In this document: positions 1 to 6,302 of the stretch, one piece after another
Numbering within the stretch: position 1 is the stretch's first letter
Layout: the number at the start of each line of letters is the position of its first letter
The notes under the pieces: generated by a model
Seen by the model: only the letters and a program-made list of their open reading frames with translations
What the model was told of the DNA's origin: nothing
Databases searched by the model: none
Translations under genes and position numbers: made by a program
Origin: a virus
IMG/VR virus record: IMGVR_UViG_3300005617_000097
Span: 1-42,141 of that record
Length of the DNA stretch: 42,141 nt
Strand: one strand, 5' to 3'

Positions 1-19
1 GAAGCGAAGAAGAAGGGAC
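1..19. repeat. Terminal direct repeat (circular genome overlap), left copy
   Basis: These 19 bases are identical to 42123-42141. The reading frame that enters the window's end continues in frame through this repeat to a stop at 28-30. The repeat is therefore best read as assembly overlap of a circular or circularly permuted molecule, not a biological repeat. Confidence 0.9.
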
Positions 20-30
20 GTGCCGCGTGA
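1..30 (+). CDS. C-terminal end of the NinB-like protein that starts at 41688 (wraps the circle)
   Basis: The frame starting at base 1 encodes a basic tail (EAKKKGRAA) and stops with TGA at 28-30. Joined to 41688-42122 it completes a protein of about 154 residues. The stop overlaps the GTG start of the HNH gene at 27 (GTGA), the same coupling used throughout this operon, which supports the join. Confidence 0.85.
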   Translation, partial: EAKKKGRAA

Positions 31-419
31 GCACGTTCTACAACCCGAACCGCCGCACGCGCCTGAAGCCAGACGTCGACAAGTGGGAGCGGCAGCAGAA
101 GCGGGCCGGTGCGAAGGCCAAGGTCAAACGTGCCGAAGAGGCCACGTGGCGTGCCCTCTCCATTCAGGTGCGCGACCGGGATAAGAACGCCTGCCGTGTC
201 TGCACGTGCCAGACGACGCCGTGGGGGAAGGGTGACCCTCGGACGTGGGGCTGCGCGCACCACATCGTTTACCGATCCGCCGGCGGGCTGGACGTGCTGA
301 GCAATCTGATCTGGCTGTGCCGTTTGTGCCACGACAAGGAACACCGGCACGAGATCAACATCATGGGCAACGCGGAGCGGTTCACCGTGGGCAGCGTGAC
401 GACGGAGCGTGCCTCGTGA
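27..419 (+). CDS. HNH endonuclease-like protein
   Basis: This 130-residue protein starts with GTG overlapping the previous stop (GTGA). It has a basic N-terminus, a CxxC pair at C56/C59, a CAHHIVYRSAGG core with H78/H79, then SNLIWLCRLCH with a second CxxC pair at C98/C101. That is the order of a zinc-stabilised HNH (beta-beta-alpha metal) nuclease. It lies right after the ERF/exonuclease/NinB-like set, where phages often carry a small HNH or junction-processing nuclease. I infer a role in recombination intermediates or packaging; the homing-type HNH genes elsewhere in this genome are unrelated in sequence. Confidence 0.8.
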   Translation: MSTFYNPNRRTRLKPDVDKWERQQKRAGAKAKVKRAEEATWRALSIQVRDRDKNACRVCTCQTTPWGKGDPRTWGCAHHIVYRSAGGLDVLSNLIWLCRLCHDKEHRHEINIMGNAERFTVGSVTTERAS

Positions 420-670
420 CGATTGGCCTCTGCACTATTTTCGGAATCCAAACGCTGCAGATTTACACCTACGCGATGGCGACTTACGAACTGGCGCTGG
501 CGCAGGCCGTGGAGAACATGAACGGCGTTGAGTATCGGCTTGAGCGCGACCCTGAAACGATTCAAGCCAACGGCTTGCGTCAGACGGTCATGCGCCTGCC
601 GGAAGCGTGGGAGTTGATCATGGTGCAGGAAGTGGAAGTCGGCAATAGCGTGCTCACGGTGCCCAAATGA
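416..670 (+). CDS. Small hypothetical protein (84 aa)
   Basis: The GTG at 416 overlaps the HNH stop (GTGA) and gives 84 residues. An in-frame ATG at 476 would give a 64-residue protein starting MATYELALAQ. The product is acidic with no recognisable motif, and the first 20 residues are hydrophobic if the GTG is used. The frame stays open upstream to 245, but that part lies entirely in the HNH gene and is not coding. Its stop overlaps the next gene by 4 nt (ATGA). Function unknown. Confidence 0.6.
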   Translation: MTIGLCTIFGIQTLQIYTYAMATYELALAQAVENMNGVEYRLERDPETIQANGLRQTVMRLPEAWELIMVQEVEVGNSVLTVPK

Positions 671-873
671 CCCACGAAGCCGCCGCCGCGTTCTGCCGTC
701 GCCTGGACGAGCGGGCCGAGCACATCCGCATCCGGGCCATTGTGAAGCGCCGTCGTCAACTGCTGTGCAAGTGTGACGCGGACGTGCTGATTGGGCTGCG
801 GGCCTTGCGGTTGACGGACACGCCCACGTCTCGCCCGGACAACGTGAGAACGATGAACAGGAAGGCGCTGTGA
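667..873 (+). CDS. Small basic hypothetical protein (68 aa)
   Basis: The ATG overlaps the previous stop (ATGA). The 68-residue product is rich in Arg, with helical segments such as CRRLDERAEHIRIRAIVKRRRQ and a short LLCKCDADV stretch. It could bind nucleic acid, but no family is recognised. It ends directly at the start of the methylase gene, so the two are probably translationally coupled. Confidence 0.6.
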   Translation: MTHEAAAAFCRRLDERAEHIRIRAIVKRRRQLLCKCDADVLIGLRALRLTDTPTSRPDNVRTMNRKAL

Positions 874-1517
874 TGAAGGTTTACGAGCGAATCATCGACA
901 CCAGTGTGGCGCACAGGCGAATCGATCCGGCTGATGTGGCTGCTGCGCTTGGCGCCGGGCCGGTGTCGTTCGCTGGCCGTCATTCGATGGACTCACCAGA
1001 GTGGTATACGCCGTCGCGCATCGTTGAAGCGGCCCGCTATGCGATGGGCGGTATCGACTTGGACCCAGCCTCTCATGAGGAAGCGAATCAGATCGTCAGG
1101 GCCGAGCACTACTTCACGGCCGAGATGAACGGGCTCGTTCAGAAGTGGTATGGCCGCGTCTTCGTGAATCCTCCGGGCGGACTCGTTAACGAGTTCTGGT
1201 GCAAGTTGATCGCAGAATTGCCCAACATCGAAGGCGCCGTATGGGTGGGCTACTCCCTTGAGCAATTGCAAACGCTTCAACACAGCGGCGCATCGGCTCA
1301 TCCGTTGGACTTCCCAACGTGCTTTCCATCGCAGCGGATCGCCTTCGTAGAGAACGAGGCCGCGAAGGTGGCGCGCAAGGCGCGGTGCGAAGCGAAGGGT
1401 AAGAAGTTCAACCCGAAAAGCTCACCGTCGCACGCGAATTATGTCACGTATCTCGGGCGGTTCCCGAATCGCTTCGACGAGACGTTCAGCCCCATCGGGC
1501 GCGTGGTGCTGCTGTGA
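873..1517 (+). CDS. Phage DNA N-6-adenine methyltransferase (Dam family)
   Basis: About 214 residues. An EWYTP motif near residue 44, a DLDPAS motif near 63 and a VFVNPPGG motif near 97-104 match the phage Dam-type N6-adenine methylases, where EWxTP opens the domain, DPA follows, and NPPY/NPPF is the catalytic tetrapeptide. Here the fourth catalytic position is Gly (NPPG), a variant. The ATG at 873 is preceded by an AGGAAGG ribosome-binding site; a GTG at 870 could add one residue. It probably methylates phage DNA to evade restriction, and GATC sites remain common in the window. Confidence 0.8.
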   Translation: MKVYERIIDTSVAHRRIDPADVAAALGAGPVSFAGRHSMDSPEWYTPSRIVEAARYAMGGIDLDPASHEEANQIVRAEHYFTAEMNGLVQKWYGRVFVNPPGGLVNEFWCKLIAELPNIEGAVWVGYSLEQLQTLQHSGASAHPLDFPTCFPSQRIAFVENEAAKVARKARCEAKGKKFNPKSSPSHANYVTYLGRFPNRFDETFSPIGRVVLL

Positions 1518-1828
1518 TGAAGCCCGTCCGTCCCTGCGCCGTCTGTGGCACCACGCGCAAGAGCGCGCAGTCCGCCCGCTGTGCGCGCCACCTCGACCGA
1601 CGCGCCAGACGCTCGAAGTGCTCCCAAGCCATGCGCGACGTCTGGGCGCAGCGTAAAGCCTCCGGCTACGTGCCTAACGATCGCGGCGTCCAGGCGATGC
1701 AGCGCTACAACCAGGCGCGGAAACACGGCATCCCGTATGAGCCGGATCTGACGGCGCATGTCATCGACGCGATTATCGCCCGTGAGCACCGGCGCAAACG
1801 GCCGACGTGGAACAGGAGCGCGGCGTGA
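1517..1828 (+). CDS. Basic Cys-rich hypothetical protein (about 103 aa)
   Basis: The start overlaps the methylase stop; GTG at 1514 is an alternative. The N-terminus has a Cys/His cluster (PCAVCG, then a Cys and CARH) that could hold one zinc. It is followed by Arg/Lys-rich helices and a C-terminus ending in basic residues (REHRRKR). No known family is recognised. The zinc cluster plus strong positive charge suggest nucleic-acid binding; this is inference. Confidence 0.6.
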   Translation: MKPVRPCAVCGTTRKSAQSARCARHLDRRARRSKCSQAMRDVWAQRKASGYVPNDRGVQAMQRYNQARKHGIPYEPDLTAHVIDAIIAREHRRKRPTWNRSAA

Positions 1829-2085
1829 GTCAACCATCCCTCTTCGATCTGCCTCAACCGGCCCCACGCCCGGTGTCTCCCGTGGTGCGCGAGATCCACC
1901 GACGTGCGTCCAACCGGGATCGCGTGCTGGCCCGGCTGCAACAGGGACCGGCGACTAACGTCCAGTTGAATGACATCTGCTTCCGCTACGGGGCGAGGAT
2001 CTTGGAGTTGAAACGGGAGGGGTTTGCCATCGTGAAAGCGCACGTCGGGCAGAGCGTGTGGGTGTATCGGCTGGTGACGCCATGA
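1825..2085 (+). CDS. Winged helix-turn-helix phage protein (HTH_39-like)
   Basis: 86 residues from the GTG at 1825, which overlaps the previous stop (GTGA) and has AGGAG upstream. The core (RVLARLQQGPATNVQLN, then YGARILELKREG and a hairpin to the C-terminus) fits the short phage helix-turn-helix proteins in which NAELN...YGARIHELRK-type motifs form the recognition helix and wing. The N-terminus (SLFDLPQP) is a flexible leader often seen in this family. It is probably a DNA-binding accessory protein of the early operon; target unknown. Confidence 0.65.
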   Translation: MSQPSLFDLPQPAPRPVSPVVREIHRRASNRDRVLARLQQGPATNVQLNDICFRYGARILELKREGFAIVKAHVGQSVWVYRLVTP

Positions 2086-2348
2086 GCGACCAGTGTAACT
2101 ATCATGCTGGCGACTGGAAATGCCGCGCATGGGTGATGAAGGGGCAGAAGTATTGCCGCGCCCACATCAAAGGCTATAGCACCAACAGACCGTTACGCGG
2201 CTGCGGCTGTCTGCGTGATGGTCATTGGAAGTTCTGCCCGTTCTGCGGCGTGGCGCTGCCTGACCCGAAGACGCTGACCGTCCATGCGTTGAAACAGAAG
2301 GTCCAAGAACTCGAAGCGCAACTGAAAGCTGATAAACCCGTGCTATGA
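2082..2348 (+). CDS. Double zinc-ribbon hypothetical protein (88 aa)
   Basis: The ATG at 2082 overlaps the preceding stop (ATGA). The product has a first Cys/His group (CNYH, C, YCRAH) and a second (CGCLRDG, FCPFCG) typical of small zinc ribbons. A short C-terminal coiled-coil (LKQKVQELEAQLKA) follows and could drive dimerisation. It is the last gene before the 2364-2394 terminator. Function unknown. Confidence 0.7.
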   Translation: MSDQCNYHAGDWKCRAWVMKGQKYCRAHIKGYSTNRPLRGCGCLRDGHWKFCPFCGVALPDPKTLTVHALKQKVQELEAQLKADKPVL

Positions 2349-2363
2349 TGCGCCATTAAAAGC

Positions 2364-2394
2364 GAAACGCCCCGGTTGTGAGCCGGGGCGTTTC
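2364..2394 (+). terminator. Strong hairpin terminator of the recombination operon
   Basis: A perfect 12-bp stem (2364-2375 pairs with 2383-2394) with a 7-nt loop has an A-rich 5' side and a T-rich end (GGGGCGTTTC), right after the stop at 2346-2348. The AAA/TTT at the stem base gives a short U run at the 3' foot on either strand. It is well placed to end the unit that starts at 39355 and crosses the genome join. Confidence 0.8.
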
Positions 2395-2824
2395 AGCAAG
2401 ACCGGTGTCGGCCGGAATTGCGGGTAGCGTTCTCCCGCATTCTATCCCACCCCAACCCAAATCACCAAAGCCGTGGCACCTGGACTATAGGCGCACGCTC
2501 GAGCAAGACCGTTCGGGAAGACACCGTGTCGGGAATTTACCTGTATGACCAGTGCGGGCGCTGCCGGAGGGCATCCCGCGACCTCGGATGAACGCATACG
2601 GGTATGACAGTCGCGCTTAGAGCCAGTGACGCACAGACCACCGTGCCGCACGACCGAGGGACACGCGCTGCACCCCCAGCCGTGAGACTGTCAGGCACGC
2701 GAGGGGACGGCGTAGACACCGAATCATGCGCCGTCAGGGATACGCCGAGTGGGTCACGTCGGATCAGGGCACGGAGTGTGCCCAACCGAGGGATCAAAGC
2801 TCGGGGTCTACATTGGATAATCTG
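2395..2824. other. Gene-poor region with several hairpins
   Basis: I see no convincing gene here. The open frames on both strands lack ribosome-binding sites and look non-protein-like. Hairpins can be drawn at 2418-2423/2433-2438 (TGCGGG with CCCGCA), 2642-2647/2694-2699, 2706-2712/2729-2735 (7-bp perfect stem), 2767-2772/2778-2783 (6 bp, 5-nt loop) and 2786-2790/2800-2804. In a genome where genes overlap almost everywhere else, this could be an origin, a small RNA or a decayed gene. No consensus promoter is clear. Confidence 0.4.
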
Positions 2825-3001
2825 ATGCGAAAGCGTGACCGTCTCGCCCTGTTGAAGCTCTGTCAGACCTGCCGCTGTCATGCGGTGTCGGCCGTGACGT
2901 TTGTTCCTGGTCAGTTGCCCTTACGGCGCTGTCTCGGCTGTTGGAAGGCGGCGTATCAGGGGAGGGGTGATGACGCTGGAATCGCTGCTGCTGCGCGCTG
3001 A
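2825..3001 (+). CDS. Small zinc-ribbon-like protein (58 aa)
   Basis: From the ATG at 2825 the product is 58 residues with two CxxC pairs (CQTC, CLGC) about 25 residues apart, a compact zinc-ribbon pattern. The frame stays open to an upstream ATG at 2726, which would add 33 residues (99 nt), but that stretch is the hairpin-rich region and has no ribosome-binding site. The shorter start also has only a weak one. The last residues overlap the next gene's start region. Confidence 0.5.
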   Translation: MRKRDRLALLKLCQTCRCHAVSAVTFVPGQLPLRRCLGCWKAAYQGRGDDAGIAAAAR

Positions 3002-3254
3002 GTTGGGCGGCTCCGCCTATAGCCGTCACCTATTCTTCCGTGGCTGCACCTACGCCTCTGGTGTGCTGTTGGTGGAAGACCGAGCACAAGGCGAGATGAT
3101 CGGCAGGCTGTTTGGTGAACAACTGCGGCGCGTCGTCGCGGACCTGCGGATCACGGTCGCGCAACCGACACCACCGCCCGAGAAGCCCAGCGGCATCATC
3201 AAGGCGAAGGCGCTGGCGAAGTGGGAACAGGCGAGAATCACCAACCTCGATTAG
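2970..3254 (+). CDS. Hypothetical protein (94 aa)
   Basis: The ATG at 2970 follows AGGGGAGGGG, a strong ribosome-binding site, and overlaps the end of the upstream gene by 32 nt in another frame. The sequence has a helical start (LESLLLRAEL), a hydrophobic middle (ASGVLLVEDRAQGEMIGRLFGEQL) and a Pro/Lys-rich tail. No known domain is recognised. Confidence 0.6.
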   Translation: MTLESLLLRAELGGSAYSRHLFFRGCTYASGVLLVEDRAQGEMIGRLFGEQLRRVVADLRITVAQPTPPPEKPSGIIKAKALAKWEQARITNLD

Positions 3255-3257
3255 CAC

Positions 3258-3286
3258 TTGACACGCACGGTGACACGCATTAATGT
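3258..3286 (+). promoter_or_regulatory. Sigma-70-like promoter, TTGACA-N17-TAATGT
   Basis: A perfect -35 (TTGACA, 3258-3263) is separated by 17 nt from TAATGT (3281-3286). The likely transcription start, about 7 nt on, coincides with the ATG at 3294, so the message would be leaderless. A direct repeat TGACACGCA occurs at 3259-3267 and 3271-3279, across the -35 and spacer, and could be an operator. Confidence 0.65.
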
Positions 3287-3293
3287 GTCTCGC

Positions 3294-3455
3294 ATGGCCA
3301 TCACTGAGGCACTTCGGCGTAAACGGCGCAAGGCTGGGAAGATTGGCGGCCCGGCTCGAGCCGCGAGCATGACCCAAAAGCAACGCACGGCCGCCGCGAG
3401 ACATGCCGCCAACGCTCGGTGGGCGGCTGTCCGAGAAGCCCGTAAGGCGTTATGA
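3294..3455 (+). CDS. Small Ala/Arg-rich protein (53 aa), likely leaderless
   Basis: 53 residues from the ATG at 3294. There is no Shine-Dalgarno sequence; the ATG lies 7 nt after the -10 box. The protein is very basic and Ala-rich (RRKRRKAGKIGG, then AARHAANARWAAVREARKA). It resembles the short GGxARAAxLSPEQRxxxARxAAxARW motif found in many small phage and antitoxin-like proteins. It is probably DNA-binding or a regulator; function not known. A TTG start at 3258 would lie in the promoter and is unlikely. Confidence 0.55.
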   Translation: MAITEALRRKRRKAGKIGGPARAASMTQKQRTAAARHAANARWAAVREARKAL

Positions 3456-3619
3456 CCGAACCCGTGAAGCAAGTCTACTGGTGTCCCGGATCTGGATCTC
3501 AGCGTGTCTCCTCCTGGGATCGTCCCGAGCGAGACAAGGCGTTAGAAGTGCGGTTGTGCGGCACGTTCAAGAGTCACCCGTCCCATACGTGGACGGGCCA
3601 AGAGAGGAAGCAACCGTGA
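3452..3619 (+). CDS. Small hypothetical protein (55 aa)
   Basis: The ATG overlaps the upstream stop (ATGA) and the frame runs 55 codons to the TGA at 3617-3619, which overlaps the next GTG start. The residues (VYWCPGSGS, then CGTFKSHPSHTWTGQ) have two widely spaced Cys and no known family. Both ends fit the 4-nt-overlap pattern of the operon, which is the main support for it being a gene. Confidence 0.6.
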   Translation: MTEPVKQVYWCPGSGSQRVSSWDRPERDKALEVRLCGTFKSHPSHTWTGQERKQP

Positions 3620-4074
3620 TTGAGATTTCCAAGAGCCCGACTGCCGACACCCGCACGTGCGACTACACGCAGGTCAGTGAAACGACGCTCTACCGCGCCA
3701 GCCATCTGCACATCTTGGACGTGCGACGAGCGTTGGCGTTCTTCGGCTGGATGCTGTCCGACGCGGCGGCCCGTCACGACTTCGACAAACTGTCAGACGT
3801 GGCCGGGTTTCACGCGGACTTCCAGACCGGCTTCAAGGTGACCGAGTGGTGGGACCGCCATCGCACGCTGAACCGTCACCATCTCCTGCAGGCTGATGGC
3901 GTTCCGGCCGACGTGAATCTGATCGACGTGCTCGACATGATCGCGGATTGCATCATGGCCGGGATGGCGCGTGCCGGCAGCGTCTACCCACTGGAGATTC
4001 CAGACGACGTGCTGAAGGCGGCATTCACCAACACCGTGGAGCTGCTGAAAGCGCAAGTGAAAGTGCGCGACTAG
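3616..4074 (+). CDS. DUF5662-like protein (152 aa)
   Basis: The GTG at 3616 has an AGAGAGGAAG ribosome-binding site and overlaps the previous stop (GTGA). The layout is TLYRASHLHILDVRR, ARHDFDKLSD, LNRHHLL and NLIDVLDMIADCIMAG. It resembles DUF5662 proteins, in which HI, RHDxSK, HHxx and DllEMlaDw recur, an HD-hydrolase-like arrangement of His and Asp. The biochemical role is not established. The frame is open upstream to 3403, but that part overlaps other genes and is not coding. Confidence 0.6.
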   Translation: MIEISKSPTADTRTCDYTQVSETTLYRASHLHILDVRRALAFFGWMLSDAAARHDFDKLSDVAGFHADFQTGFKVTEWWDRHRTLNRHHLLQADGVPADVNLIDVLDMIADCIMAGMARAGSVYPLEIPDDVLKAAFTNTVELLKAQVKVRD

Positions 4075-4105
4075 CGTGGACGGGGACCGCACGGAAGGGG
4101 CAGTG

Positions 4106-4309
4106 ATGGAGTGGCAACCGATTGAGACGGCACCAAAGGATGACACGCAAATCCTACTGACCGACGGATCGGAAGTCAGTCAAGGTTGGTGGGAACCAGA
4201 CTACGGATGGTTGGGTTGGGAAGTTTATAGGGCCGTTCACAGGTTCACGCCCACCCACTGGATGCCTCTCCCTGATCCCCCTGCGAGCCCACGGAAGACG
4301 GGATCATGA
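4106..4309 (+). CDS. DUF551-like protein (67 aa)
   Basis: The ATG at 4106 follows GGAAGGGG. The protein opens with WQPIETAPKDDTQILLTDG and closes with FTPTHWMPLPDPP, the signature ends of DUF551 phage proteins (WxPIxxAP... and VTHWMPLPxPP). The function of the family is unknown. Its stop overlaps the ATG of the TnpB-like gene by 4 nt (ATGA), so the two are likely co-translated. Confidence 0.75.
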   Translation: MEWQPIETAPKDDTQILLTDGSEVSQGWWEPDYGWLGWEVYRAVHRFTPTHWMPLPDPPASPRKTGS

Positions 4310-5424
4310 TGGCTGAGACGACCCCGGACCGCGCCCGGCTGCGGGCACTGCCTACGATTTGTGTCACCTTAAAACTGCGCCCGACGTGCGCTCAAGAGGC
4401 AACGTTCCGCCGTTGGCTCTGGCACTTGACCGCCGTCCACAACTGGACGATCAAGACAATTGAACGAGAGGCCCAGGCCGGCCGTTACCCGAGCACCTTC
4501 CGTCTCAAGAGTCTAGTCAGCGGTCATAGCGAGCGTATGGCGGTCCCGGCTCGCGCTATTTGCGCTGCCGTCGATACGGCGCACGGCGCATGGCGAAGAT
4601 GCTTCCGCAAGCTAGCTCGTAAACCAAGGTTGCGCGGTCGCCGTCGTCCACTGAACAGCATTGGCTTCTCGCATGGCATCAAGACCATCAGGAACGGTCG
4701 CGTCTCGATTCCTGGTATGGGTCAGGTCAGATTTCATCGACAAGACATTCCCGTAGGCGATTGCGGTTACGCGCGAATCGTGCGTCGTGCGTCAGGTTGG
4801 CACTTGTGCATGTTCGTCAAGGCGCAGCCTCAACCGATCGTGCGCGTTGCCAACGGCGAAGTCGGTATAGACCCAGGATTTTCGTCTCTCTTAACGCTCT
4901 CCACTGGCGAAGTGATCGAGCGAGCGTCAGAGCTATCTAATGGCAGCGTTCGGCTCGCGCAGGCTCAGCGTGGCCGCCGGAAGCGCCTCGCGGCTCGCCT
5001 ACAGGAGCGCATCAGCAACCGTAGGAAGAACCGCAACCATCACATCTCCAGCCAGCTCGTTAGTGAGAACAAGTTCATCGCGTTCTCAACAGACAACCGC
5101 GCTGGCCTAGCGCGTGCTCGATTCGGCAAGTCCGTAGCCGCGGCGGCTCACGGCCAACTTCTGTCTCAGCTTCGCTACAAATGCCTTCACGGCGGTGCGG
5201 AACTGGTTGAGGTTGCCTCTCGCAATTCCACTAAGACCTGTTCAGCGTGCGGCGCCTTGTCTGGGCCGTCCGGCTTTGCGGGCTTGTCGGTCAGGCGATG
5301 GGAATGTTCGGCCTGTGGAGCCGATCACGATAGGGACGGCAACGCCTCTATCAACGTTCTCATTACTGGGCGCGGTTCGCGCCTCAAGAGTGGTCGCGAG
5401 GCCACATCAGGAATCGCATCGTGA
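4306..5424 (+). CDS. TnpB-like RuvC/zinc-finger protein with altered RuvC-II site (possible nuclease-dead RNA-guided protein)
   Basis: 372 residues, full length for IS605-type TnpB/OrfB. The N-terminal RNA/DNA-binding region opens with TLKLRPTCAQEATFRRW. RuvC-I is VGIDPG with D189. RuvC-II aligns ENKFIAFSTDNRAGL (254-268) with the canonical ENxxIxxEDLNVKGM, so the catalytic Glu is replaced by Ser261 and the following Asp by Thr262. The four-Cys zinc finger (C312, C315, C334, C337) and the RuvC-III DRDGNASIN (D342/D344) are intact. No TnpA or IS ends are seen; the ATG overlaps the upstream gene by 4 nt, which argues for an operon member rather than a recent insertion. By analogy with TnpB-derived repressors (TldR) it may bind but not cut DNA; a displaced active-site Glu is the alternative. 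Confidence 0.85.
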   Translation: MMAETTPDRARLRALPTICVTLKLRPTCAQEATFRRWLWHLTAVHNWTIKTIEREAQAGRYPSTFRLKSLVSGHSERMAVPARAICAAVDTAHGAWRRCFRKLARKPRLRGRRRPLNSIGFSHGIKTIRNGRVSIPGMGQVRFHRQDIPVGDCGYARIVRRASGWHLCMFVKAQPQPIVRVANGEVGIDPGFSSLLTLSTGEVIERASELSNGSVRLAQAQRGRRKRLAARLQERISNRRKNRNHHISSQLVSENKFIAFSTDNRAGLARARFGKSVAAAAHGQLLSQLRYKCLHGGAELVEVASRNSTKTCSACGALSGPSGFAGLSVRRWECSACGADHDRDGNASINVLITGRGSRLKSGREATSGIAS

Positions 5425-5507
5425 GAAACACCGCGAAGATCAAGAGACGATCCAGAGGCTGTCTCGCCTCTCTGCGCCAGCGCCTCGCCCCACAGGAGGG
5501 GACGTAG
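5369..5507 (+). ncRNA. Candidate guide (omega-like) RNA region of the TnpB-like gene
   Basis: TnpB scaffold RNAs normally come from the 3' end of tnpB and beyond. Here the last codons hold a 6-bp hairpin at 5369-5374/5378-5383 and another at 5390-5395/5400-5405 closed by a GCGA (GNRA) loop. After the stop an 83-nt gap contains a perfect 6-bp hairpin at 5454-5459/5466-5471. The final part also holds the ribosome-binding site for 5508. The structure is seen; the RNA function is inference, and neither scaffold ends nor guide can be fixed. Confidence 0.35.
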
Positions 5508-5753
5508 ATGAAGCAAGGCGAACTCGATAACGCCGTGCGGCGTGCGCTGAACATCTTCGACGGATGGAACGACGTGACCGGCTTCGTGCAGAAGCACACC
5601 GGTTACTACTACGAACTGCAGGCTATCGTGACGGATGCGGTTCACTGTGGCGCACAGGCCGCAACGGGTGATTACCGCAAGTTGGATGCGGAACAAGCGC
5701 AGGAGGCCAAGCAGGTGAGGCCCCGCTGGTCCGCCCGCTCGGGGAACACGTAG
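5508..5753 (+). CDS. Hypothetical phage protein (81 aa)
   Basis: The ATG follows AGGAGGGG, a strong ribosome-binding site. The sequence (ALNIFDGWNDVTGFVQKHTGYYYELQAIVTDAVHCGAQAA) looks like a small helical phage protein of a type common in early regions; I cannot assign a role. The stop TAG is directly followed by the ATG of the frameshifted nuclease. Confidence 0.65.
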   Translation: MKQGELDNAVRRALNIFDGWNDVTGFVQKHTGYYYELQAIVTDAVHCGAQAATGDYRKLDAEQAQEAKQVRPRWSARSGNT

Positions 5754-6007
5754 ATGGCCTGGGCACGCCGCACGGACGACACGCACGGTCCCATCATGGC
5801 CGCCTTGCGTCTCTGTGGCTGGGGCGTGATCGACACGTCCCGCATGTCTGGCTTCTGCGACCTTGTGGCGTGGAAGGGCGATGCGGCAGGTTGATCGAGG
5901 TCAAGACGGGCAACGCCAAACACACCGAATCGCAGCGCAAGCTGATGGAACGCGGCTGCCCGCTCGTCACGTTGCGGTCAGTCGAAGATGCAGTTGAGTT
6001 GAGGTAG
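5754..6007 (+). pseudogene. Frameshifted PD-(D/E)XK (VRR-NUC/Holliday-resolvase-like) nuclease
   Basis: Frame one (5754-5894) encodes 46 residues: RRTDDTHGPIMAALRLCGW, VIDTSRMSGFCDLVAWKGD, then a TGA at 5892-5894. The -1 frame from 5891 continues LIEVKTGNAKHTESQRKLMERGCPLV and stops at 6005-6007. Together they make an intact small nuclease with the DLV and IEVK catalytic signature at the usual spacing of about 9 residues. No slippery heptamer is seen at the shift, so a real 1-nt indel or an assembly error is more likely than programmed frameshifting. Confidence 0.7.
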
Positions 6008-6014
6008 GTCACCG

Positions 6015-6302
6015 ATGCCCCTGACGAGAGAAGAAGCGATCGAGCAGTTACAGAAACTCCGCAAGCACATGGCGGCCGGGCTGAAGGGTTGCGTCGAATG
6101 CGATGCGCGTGTCCTTGTCGCGATCGAATTGTTAGCGGAGGGGACGACGCCGCCGGCCTGCGACACCTGTCGGCAGTGGACGCGCTACAAGAAGGATTCC
6201 GATTGGGGAACCTGTGAGGACGGCGTGTCAAGGGAAGACGGCCAGACCTACGCCTTATTCTCATGTTCGCTGTATTGCAAGCGTAAGGAGGCCCAGTCAT
6301 GA
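6015..6302 (+). CDS. Zinc-finger-like hypothetical protein (95 aa)
   Basis: The ATG at 6015 lies 7 nt after the frameshifted nuclease, with GAGGTAGG upstream. An N-terminal helix (REEAIEQLQKLRKHM) is followed by CVEC and by CDTCRQW...GTCED, a Cys pattern common in small phage zinc-finger proteins. The C-terminus has two more Cys. Function unknown. Confidence 0.65.
   Translation: MPLTREEAIEQLQKLRKHMAAGLKGCVECDARVLVAIELLAEGTTPPACDTCRQWTRYKKDSDWGTCEDGVSREDGQTYALFSCSLYCKRKEAQS

Noticed and set aside
2395-2824. tRNA gene
   Set aside because: No T-arm consensus (GTTCGAxxC) with matching acceptor stem was found here or in other gaps.
2604-2825. 73-residue plus-strand frame (MTVALRASDAQ...) in the gene-poor region
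   Set aside because: Arg/Ser/Thr-rich, no ribosome-binding site, and it coincides with predicted hairpins; treated as non-coding.
2537-2881. 114-residue minus-strand open frame in the gene-poor region
   Set aside because: No ribosome-binding site, no recognisable motif, and it runs opposite to the flanking operons; not enough to call a gene.
5884-5900. Programmed -1 frameshift in the split nuclease
   Set aside because: No X-XXY-YYZ slippery heptamer is present at the shift, so an indel is the simpler explanation.
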